DNA of 32,814 nt from Oerskovia merdavium (GTDB lineage: Bacteria > Actinomycetota > Actinomycetes > Actinomycetales > Cellulomonadaceae). This document shows positions 23,803 to 30,300 of the stretch, in pieces. Positions within the stretch are counted from its first letter, which is position 1. Every line of letters starts with the position of its first letter. The notes under the pieces are model-generated. The model was given only the letters and a program-made list of their open reading frames with translations, was not told where the DNA came from and made no database searches. Both the position numbers and the translations under genes were made by a program. The stretch spans positions 1-32,814 of the forward strand of contig NZ_JACSQF010000001.1 in NCBI RefSeq assembly GCF_014836755.1. The letters run 5' to 3'.

Positions 23803-25061
23803 GCTCCTACCTCCACCCAGGTGCCGGTGCGTGCGGATCGGGCGACGGCCTCGGCGAGGCGCGCGGCCCGGAGCCCGTCGGCGAACGTGGGCAGCCCGTC
23901 GGGCGTCTGCCCGTTGATGGCCGCTGCGGTGTCGCCGACGAGGGCGTTGAAGCAGTCCTGGTATCCCTGCGGGTGTCCTGCGGGGAGCCGGGAGTAGCGG
24001 GCGGCCTCGGGCGTGAGCGCCTCGGGGTCGCGGATGAGCAGGCGGCTCGTGTCGCGGCGGCCCTCCCAGAGGGTCTCGGGGCCCTCCTGGTCGAACGCGA
24101 GGGTCGACTCGGAGCCCGAGATCTCGAGGAAGAGCCGGTTCTTGCGCCCGGCCGAGACCTGGCTGATGACGGCCGAGCCGAGCGCTCCTCCGTCGGTCTC
24201 GTACTGCAGGGTCACGGCGTCCTCGGTGCGGACCGCCGCGGGGCGGCCGTCGGCGCCCGTGCGCTCGGCGTTGATCGTCGCGGTCTGCGCGACGAGCCGC
24301 ACGATGCGCTGCCCCGTCGTGAACTCGAGCAGGTCGCAGAAGTGCGAGCCGATGTCACCGAACGCACGGCTCGCGCCGCCCAGGGCGGGGTCGACGCGCC
24401 AGTTGTCGTCGCTCGCCCGCAGGAGCCAGTCCTGGAGGTAGGAGCCGTGCACGAGGCTGATGGTGCCGACCGCGCCGCTGCGGACCCGGGCGCGCGCCTC
24501 GCGGACCATGGGGTGGAAGCGGTAGGCGAAGGGTACGACGGCGACGCGGCCGTCGGTGGCGGCGGCCTCCTCGGCGAGGCCGGCGAGCGCGATCGCGCCC
24601 TCGAGGTCCATCGCGAGGGGCTTCTCGCACACCACGTGCTTGCCCGCGGCCAGCGCGGCCGTGGCGAGCGGTACGTGCAGGAAGTTGGGGGTGCAGATGT
24701 GCACCACGTCGATGTCCGGGTCGTCGATGAGCTCCTGCGACGTGGCCGCGTACCCCAGGGCACCGAGGTCGGCGGCGGCCTCGCGCGCCCCCGGCGCGTC
24801 GATGCCGGCGACCGAGACGAGGTCTCCCCCGGCCGTGCGGATCGCGCGGGCGTGGACCTCGCCGATGAACCCGGTCCCGATGATCCCGGCGCGGTAGCCC
24901 GCGGCGGGCAGTCGGCTCGGGAGCAGGTCGCTCGCGGGGTGGACAAGAACTGGGGTGGTCGCGGTGCCCACGACGGCACGGCCGTTCAGGGAGGACGGCT
25001 CCGTCCTGGGGGCGGGGGCGGTGACAGCCCCGTGGTCTCGCGCGACTTCTTCGGCTCGCAT
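23799..25061 (-). CDS. Gfo/Idh/MocA family NAD(P)-dependent sugar dehydrogenase
   Basis: A 420-aa cytoplasmic oxidoreductase. The Rossmann motif GIIGTGFIGEVH lies at 59-70, CTPN at 123-126, and the family lysine motif EKPLA at 146-150 (Lys147). The catalytic-type DIGSH is at 236-240 (Asp236, His240). Members oxidise or reduce sugar or inositol hydroxyls at the C1, C2 or C3 carbon. ThuB-type members make 3-keto-disaccharides. A ~55-residue N-terminal extension precedes the Rossmann fold, so a later internal start is possible. The ATG at 25061 is supported by a near-consensus promoter whose -10 ends 7 bases before it. A TTG further out lies inside the -35 and is rejected. It heads an operon with a sugar importer, which suggests it acts on the imported sugar. 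Confidence 0.9.
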   Translation of the reverse strand: MRAEEVARDHGAVTAPAPRTEPSSLNGRAVVGTATTPVLVHPASDLLPSRLPAAGYRAGIIGTGFIGEVHARAIRTAGGDLVSVAGIDAPGAREAAADLGALGYAATSQELIDDPDIDVVHICTPNFLHVPLATAALAAGKHVVCEKPLAMDLEGAIALAGLAEEAAATDGRVAVVPFAYRFHPMVREARARVRSGAVGTISLVHGSYLQDWLLRASDDNWRVDPALGGASRAFGDIGSHFCDLLEFTTGQRIVRLVAQTATINAERTGADGRPAAVRTEDAVTLQYETDGGALGSAVISQVSAGRKNRLFLEISGSESTLAFDQEGPETLWEGRRDTSRLLIRDPEALTPEAARYSRLPAGHPQGYQDCFNALVGDTAAAINGQTPDGLPTFADGLRAARLAEAVARSARTGTWVEVGA

Positions 25062-25068
25062 GTCCCAT

Positions 25069-25097
25069 ACCGTAGGGGGACTTATGTCGAGCGTCAA
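25069..25097 (-). promoter_or_regulatory. leaderless promoter of the sugar operon
   Basis: On the minus strand -35 TTGACG (25092-25097), a 17-base spacer and -10 TACGGT (25069-25074) stand 7 bases from the ATG of the dehydrogenase gene, with no Shine-Dalgarno site. Upstream DNA (25098-25160) is strikingly AT-rich for this genome, as expected at a regulated promoter. Confidence 0.75.
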
Positions 25098-25123
25098 GCA
25101 AAAGCCGAATGTTAGATGTCACC

Positions 25124-25133
25124 GTTAGGTAAC
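25124..25133. promoter_or_regulatory. candidate operator palindrome
   Basis: GTTAGGTAAC is an inverted repeat GTTA-N2-TAAC about 27 bases upstream of the -35 of the sugar operon. Related GTTAG/GGTTAAAC elements lie at 25111 and 25139, and a CAATTG palindrome sits at 25148. The cluster is suggestive of a repressor or activator site, but no regulator gene is in the window to match it with. Confidence 0.3.
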
Positions 25134-25238
25134 TCCATCGGTTAAACAATTGCCGAGGCCTACTGTCGCGCGGCTGAACCGTGACGAACCGCGTGCCGGC
25201 ACGTGCCCCGCCAGGTCCGTCGCCCCTCGCCCGGACAC

Positions 25239-25280
25239 GCCGGAAGGGCGCCCTCCCCGGTGGGAGGACGCCCTTCCGGC
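25239..25280 (-). terminator. strong terminator of the isomerase/epimerase gene
   Basis: A 12-bp perfect stem (25239-25250 with 25269-25280) continues, after one mismatch, into a 6-bp CCTCCC/GGGAGG stem closed by CGGT. It begins 16 bases beyond the stop codon at 25296 and separates this transcription unit from the sugar operon promoter. Confidence 0.85.
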
Positions 25281-25295
25281 GCCTGCTTCCTGCTG

Positions 25296-26300
25296 CTACT
25301 CCTTGGTCGAGAACGCCGCGTCGAACGCCGCGTCGGGAGCCTCGAACGCGTACTGCTTGACGAACGCGAGGGCCTCGGGCGCACCCACGAGGCGGTCCAT
25401 GCCCGCGTCCTCCCACTCGACCGAGATCGGACCGTCGTACCCGATGCTGTTGAGCATCCGGAAGCTGTCCTCCCACGGGACGTCCCCGTGACCCGTCGAG
25501 ATGAAGTCCCAGCCACGGCGCGGGTCGGCCCAGGCCAGGTGCGAGCCCAGACGGCCGTTGCGGCCGTTGTGCATGCGCTTCTTGGTGTCCTTGCAGTCCA
25601 CGTGGTAGATCCGGTCCTGGAAGTCCCACAGGAACCCGACCGGGTCCAGGTCCTGCCACACCATGTGGCTCGGGTCCCAGTTCAGCCCGAACGCCTCGCG
25701 GTGGCCGATCGCCTCGAGCGTGCGGACCGTCGTCCAGTAGTCGTACGCGATCTCGCTCGGGTGGACCTCGTGCGCGAAACGGACCCCGACCTCGTCGAAC
25801 ACGTCGAGGATCGGGTTCCAGCGGTCCGCGAAGTCCTGGTAGCCCGCGTCGATCATGTCCTGCGACGCCGGCGGGAACATCGCCACGTACTTCCAGATCG
25901 AGGACCCCGTGAAGCCGACGACCGTCTTGACGCCCAGCCTGGCCGCCAGGCGCGCCGTGTTCTTCATCTCCTCGGCCGCGCGCTGACGCACGCCCTCGGG
26001 GGCGCCGTCGCCCCACACGCGGTCCGAGAGGATGTCGCGGTGACGCTGGTCGATCGGGTCGTCGCACACCGCCTGGCCCTTGAGGTGGTTCGAGATGGCG
26101 TAGACCTTGAGCCCGTGCGCCTCGAGCAGCGCGAGCTTGCCCGCGACGTACTCGTCGTCGTCCCAGCGCCAGGGATCCAGGTGGTCGCCCCAGCAGGCGA
26201 TCTCCAGGCCGTCGTAGCCCCAGCCGGACGCGAGGCGTACGACCTCCTCGAAAGGCAGGTCGGCCCACTGGCCGGTGAAGAGGGTGATCGGTCGTGCCAT
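25296..26300 (-). CDS. sugar phosphate isomerase/epimerase (TIM-barrel)
   Basis: A 334-aa cytoplasmic TIM-barrel of the AP-endonuclease-2/xylose isomerase-like superfamily. Probable metal ligands are Glu178 (AHEVHPSE), Asp209 (NWDPSHM), His233 or Asp235 (YHVDCKD) and Glu295 (SVEWED). It starts [20 protein letters not shown] and contains [20 protein letters not shown]. Relatives are annotated as sugar isomerases, epimerases or keto-sugar lyases, often next to Gfo/Idh/MocA enzymes in sugar, inositol or glycoside loci. It is clearly a different subgroup from the epimerase-like gene at 17498. The ATG has AAGGAG eight bases upstream. It lies between a CopC-like gene and a strong terminator. Substrate unknown. 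Confidence 0.88.
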   Translation of the reverse strand: MARPITLFTGQWADLPFEEVVRLASGWGYDGLEIACWGDHLDPWRWDDDEYVAGKLALLEAHGLKVYAISNHLKGQAVCDDPIDQRHRDILSDRVWGDGAPEGVRQRAAEEMKNTARLAARLGVKTVVGFTGSSIWKYVAMFPPASQDMIDAGYQDFADRWNPILDVFDEVGVRFAHEVHPSEIAYDYWTTVRTLEAIGHREAFGLNWDPSHMVWQDLDPVGFLWDFQDRIYHVDCKDTKKRMHNGRNGRLGSHLAWADPRRGWDFISTGHGDVPWEDSFRMLNSIGYDGPISVEWEDAGMDRLVGAPEALAFVKQYAFEAPDAAFDAAFSTKE

Positions 26301-26373
26301 GTCGGTGTCTCCTTCGTTCCGTCGTGCTGCGGGTGCGCCCGTGTGCGGCGTGCACCCGGGTGGGCTGTGGTGC

Positions 26374-26398
26374 GGCGCGCGGTGGTCACCGCCGCGCC
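26374..26398 (-). terminator. hairpin after the CopC-like gene
   Basis: GGCGCG pairs with CGCGCC and the inner CGGTG with CACCG, with a single bulged C. It starts 6 bases beyond the stop at 26404. No clear promoter is seen for the isomerase gene in 26301-26403, so partial read-through is possible. Confidence 0.5.
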
Positions 26399-26403
26399 AG
26401 GTC

Positions 26404-27048
26404 TCAGGGGCGCTCGGCGGCCGTGGCCCGACGGCGGAGCACCAGCACGGCTCCGGCGGCAGCGAGCAGCACGACCACGCCGACGACGATCGCGGTCGTC
26501 GGGACGCCCGACGCCTCGTCCTCGCTCGCGGCAGCGGACGACGCGGCCTCGTCGCCCTGTGCGGCGACCTCGCCGTCGGCGCCGTCCTCCGCGGGCGCGG
26601 GCGGGGCCGACGGGGGGACCACGTCGATCTGCGTCGTCGCGGTCGTCGCCACGGGCGTCGTGGTCGTCGCGGTCACGGTCCAGTTGCCCTCGCTCAGGAC
26701 GTCGGGGGCCGACGTGTACCAGCCGACGCCCTCGGAGGCCGAGGAGAGCTGGATCGGACCGACCTCGGTGCCCTCCGCGGAGACCGCGGTCACCATGACG
26801 TCGACGATCTCCTCGACGGGGTGCCCGTCGGTCTTGTACGTCACGTTGACCGACACGCCCCCGGCACCGTCACCGCCGATCGACAGGATGATCTCCCCGC
26901 CGTGGGCGCTCGCCGGCGCCGCGCCAAGCACCGAGGCGAGCAGCAGGACGGCCCCTGCCAGGACCGCACGCAGCGCGTGCGAGAAGGGGCGGGGGCGCGG
27001 GGTACGCGTCCGGTCCGGACCGGAGCTCCGGTTCGCCTGCTGAGTCAT
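26404..27048 (-). CDS. CopC-like secreted, membrane-anchored protein
   Basis: A 214-aa cell-surface protein. Signal peptide ~1-48 (basic N-terminus, then [21 protein letters not shown]) with predicted cleavage before His49, so the mature protein would begin HGGEII. An Ig-like beta-sandwich resembling the CopC/YtkA group spans ~49-145 ([35 protein letters not shown]). An acidic Ala/Pro/Glu linker follows, then a C-terminal transmembrane helix near 182-205 ([19 protein letters not shown]) and a basic tail [10 protein letters not shown]. An N-terminal His is a copper ligand in true CopC proteins. Copper binding here is inference. Start choice is uncertain: ATG 27048 has GAGG 11 bases upstream, and an in-frame ATG at 27057 adds three residues. 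It lies just downstream of giant protein A. Confidence 0.75.
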   Translation of the reverse strand: MTQQANRSSGPDRTRTPRPRPFSHALRAVLAGAVLLLASVLGAAPASAHGGEIILSIGGDGAGGVSVNVTYKTDGHPVEEIVDVMVTAVSAEGTEVGPIQLSSASEGVGWYTSAPDVLSEGNWTVTATTTTPVATTATTQIDVVPPSAPPAPAEDGADGEVAAQGDEAASSAAASEDEASGVPTTAIVVGVVVLLAAAGAVLVLRRRATAAERP

Positions 27049-27094
27049 GTCGCTCATCACCTCGTCGTGAAGGAAAGGGGTCGTGCGTCGGGCT

Positions 27095-27115
27095 GCGCGG
27101 CCCGGCGGGCCGCGC
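27095..27115 (-). other. perfect 9-bp hairpin upstream of the CopC-like gene
   Basis: GCGCGGCCC (27095-27103) pairs with GGGCCGCGC (27107-27115) around GGC. It is about 45 bases ahead of the CopC-like start and may be a leader structure or a second terminator of giant protein A. Confidence 0.45.
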
Positions 27116-27120
27116 GGTGG

Positions 27121-27156
27121 TGCTGGTCCTGCTGGTCCTGCTGGTCCTGCTGGTCG
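27121..27156. repeat. 9-bp tandem repeat, four copies
   Basis: Four head-to-tail copies of TGCTGGTCC, the last ending in G. They lie in the non-coding gap between giant protein A and the CopC-like gene. Nine-base units could vary in number by slippage, changing the spacing between flanking hairpins. Confidence 0.8.
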
Positions 27157-27166
27157 TACGGTAGGT

Positions 27167-27211
27167 GGCTCCCGGCACCAGCCGGAGCACCGGGTTCCGG
27201 TGCCGGGAGCC
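27167..27211 (-). terminator. 13-bp hairpin, probable terminator of giant protein A
   Basis: GGCTCCCGGCACC (27167-27179) pairs perfectly with GGTGCCGGGAGCC (27199-27211) over a 19-base loop, about 170 bases beyond the stop of giant protein A. The intervening 27212-27380 has no gene that I can support. Confidence 0.6.
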
Positions 27212-27336
27212 GGCACGTCCTCGTCGTCGACGGGGAAGTGCCAGACGTGCTGACGAGCCTCGGCCATGGTGCCGACGTCCCGGCCGAAGGGTCGTCGACG
27301 CCACACGTCGGGCGAGGCCCCTCCGCCCGCCCGTCC

Positions 27337-27354
27337 GGGGGGGGGGGGCGGGGG
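27337..27354. repeat. poly-G tract (G12 then C then G5)
   Basis: A run of twelve G followed by CGGGGG, 27 bases beyond the stop of giant protein A. It is far longer than any other homopolymer inside the window. Such tracts are prone to slippage and to sequencing error. Confidence 0.8.
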
Positions 27355-27380
27355 TTCACCGCGGCCCCACCGGTGATCGG

Positions 27381-30300
27381 TCAGCCGCAGCTCGCAGCGG
27401 CGTGGTCGATCGTGTACGTGCTGGTCCTCCCCTCGGCGTCGGTCACCGTGACGGTGACCTGACCGGCCTCGATCGACGCAGCACGGGTCGCGAACGACTG
27501 GTGGGCGGACTTGCCCGCCGCCACCCCCGTGAAGGTCTTGGTGCCGTAGGCCGAGCGCACCACGATCGTGACCGGGGCGTCGCCCGTGTTGACCGCGGTG
27601 ACGCCGAGCGTCACGCGGTTCGCCACGCACTTCGGTGCGGCCGTGACGGTCGCGGGGACCAGCTCACCGGCCGGCACCTCGAGCGAGGAGGCCGTGACGT
27701 TCCCGGCCACGTCCGTGGCCCGGTAGGCGAGGGTCGCCGCGGCGTCGCCGACGGCGACCGGCGCCTCGTACGCGACCCAGGTCGTGCCGTCGAGCGAGTA
27801 CTCGACCGACGCGATCCCCGAGACGTCGTCCGTGGCCGTGATCTCCACGGTGCGGTCCTCGCGCAGCGTCGCCGCTGCGGTCGGTCCGTCGCCGTCGATC
27901 TTGACCGCCACGTCGGCGCCCGTCACGTTCTCGGAGCCGGCCGAGGCCCGCACCTTGATCGTGTGCTCACCCGGTGCGTCCACGACCACGGGGGCCGTGT
28001 ACTCGGCCCACGCGCCGCCGTCGAGCTGGTACTCGCGGTAGACCTGCTGGCCTGCCGCACCGCCCGTGGTGGCGACCGTGACGGTCACCGGACCGGTCCA
28101 CCAGCCGTTCGCGCCCGACGGCGAGGCCGGGTCGAGCGACCCGCTCACCGTGAGCGGCTCGGCCTGGGGCCCCACGACGCGGAAGTGCTCGAACGTCGCA
28201 GTCGCGGAGGCCTGTTGGCCGGCTCCCAGGGCGTACAGACCGATCTTTGCGTCCGCCAGCCCCGGGTTGGTGACCTTCTCCGCCATCTCGGTCCACGTCA
28301 CGCCGTCGGCGCTGTACGAACCCGTGTAGGTCGTGCCCACCTTGGCCAGGCGCAACCACCACACGCCCTGCGTGAGGTTGTTGACGTTGGGCTGCGGGTT
28401 GAGGACGGCGGCACCGGCCTCGCTGCGCATCTCGAGCCCACGGTCGACCGCCGCGCCCGGCTGGTTCTTCGTGATGAAGTCCAGCTTGACGTAGTTGTCG
28501 TCGTCGCCGTAGAGGATCAGACCACCCTGCTGGTACTGCTGGTCGAACGTCGAGCCGTCGACCTTGGTCTCGACGGTCCAGTCACCAGCGGGCTGGTCCT
28601 GCAGGACGATGTTCGGCACGTCGGTGTTGCCCGTGCCGTAGATGTCCGTCGGGGTCGTGTCGATCTCGAGCTTGCCCCCCGCGACCCGCAGACCCGAAGC
28701 GTCCGGACGGACCACGCTGTTCCAGCGGCAGCCGTCGAGCGACGTCCCCTCGAACTCGTCGTCCGGCCCGGCCGCGGTGGCCGTGTCGTCCGGCGTGATG
28801 TGGAACCAGTCGAACTTGGCGTCGACCACGGCCGGCACCGAGCCGTCGTTCGCGAACGCCACGAGCCCGATCTTCGGGTTCACGAGGCCGTGCAGCGACT
28901 TGGTCTCGGACATCGCCGTGAAGTCCAGGCCGTCGGCCGAGTAGTACGCCCTGAGGTTGGACCCGTCGCTCGTATAGCGCACGTAGAACGTGTCCGGGAA
29001 GTCCGTCGTGATGTTCACGTTGGACGCGGCCACCTCGTTGGGTGCGCCGTTCTCCTCGCGGATGAACTGGAAGACGCGCGAGTTCGGGTTCGCCCCGGTC
29101 CCGCGGCCCTGGATCACCATCTTGGCGTAGTTGTCGCCGTCGCCCCACAGGAGCAGACCGGCCTGCTGGTACTGGGCACGCGCCGGGAAGGTGACCTTGG
29201 TGGTCGCCGTCCACGGGCCCGACGGGAGGTCCTGCAGGACGATGTTGGACACCGGTCCCTCGCCCTGGCCGTAGAAGTCCGCCTTGCTCGCCGGGATCAC
29301 GAGGTGACCGTCGGTGACCGCGAGCTTCTGGTCGCGACGGATGATCGTGGACCAGCGGTCCTCGTCCACCGCGGTGCCCGTGAAGTCGTCCGAGCGGCCC
29401 GAGAAGCACATGACCGGACCGGACTCGTTGACCTTGATGTTCACGTACTTGACCGTGTAGGCGCCGCCGGCGTCGGTCACTCGGACCTGCAGCCGGTAGG
29501 TGCCCGCCGCGGTGTACGTGTGCGAGAACTCGGGGCCGCCGTCGACGAACCCGCCGCCCAGCCCGTCGTCCCACGCGTAGACCAGGTCGGACGCCTCGCC
29601 GTCGGGGTCGGAACCCGTCGCGGTCGCGGTGACCGTCAGCGGGGCCGAGCCGACCAGGGTGGGCACGTCGAGCTCGACGTCGGGACGGATGTTGTCCGTG
29701 ACGCCGCGGCCGTCGATGTCCATCCAGTTGACGTTGATGCCGCCCGAGAGCAGGACGAAGTAGAGCGTCCCGCTGCCTTCCGGCACGTTCGTGAGCGGCG
29801 TCGAGACGTCGCGGTAGACCTGCCAGTCCCCCGTGTTCGGCACGGTGATCCGGCCGATCTCCGGGCCGTCCGGAGCGTCCCAGCGCAGCGAGACCACGCC
29901 GTTCGCGTTGGGCGAGGCGACGCGCAGGCTGATGGCCTCGACGTTCGTCAGGCTCACGGGCTCGTGCGCCCACCAGTCACCGGGCTCGATGTAGCCCAGG
30001 TTCTGACCGCCGCCCGCGGAGTCCGAGGTGGTCTCCTTCTGGACGCCGGGGGTGCCGCTGGTCCCGATCGAGGTCTCGCGACCCGTCGAGGTGTAGAACT
30101 CCGACTGGACGCGCTTGGGCTGGAGCACCTGGAGAGCGTTGCCCGTCAGGGGCACGCCGGCCTCGCCGCCGTCGTCGGTGTAGGAACCCTCGATGACCCA
30201 GAAGATGTTCGACTCGATGCCGTGACCCTCGTCGCGAGCGGTCTGGAGGACCCCCTCGCAGCCGTACAGCTCCTCCATGGGGTGAGCGTGCGAGTCGTGG

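Noticed and set aside
20957-23997. Long plus-strand frames opposite the ABC transporter genes
   Set aside because: They mirror the ATPase and permease genes in an antisense frame and show no protein-like motifs.
25062-25097. TTG start at 25097 giving a 12-residue longer dehydrogenase
   Set aside because: The TTG overlaps the -35 element, and the promoter spacing puts transcription start at or next to the ATG at 25061.
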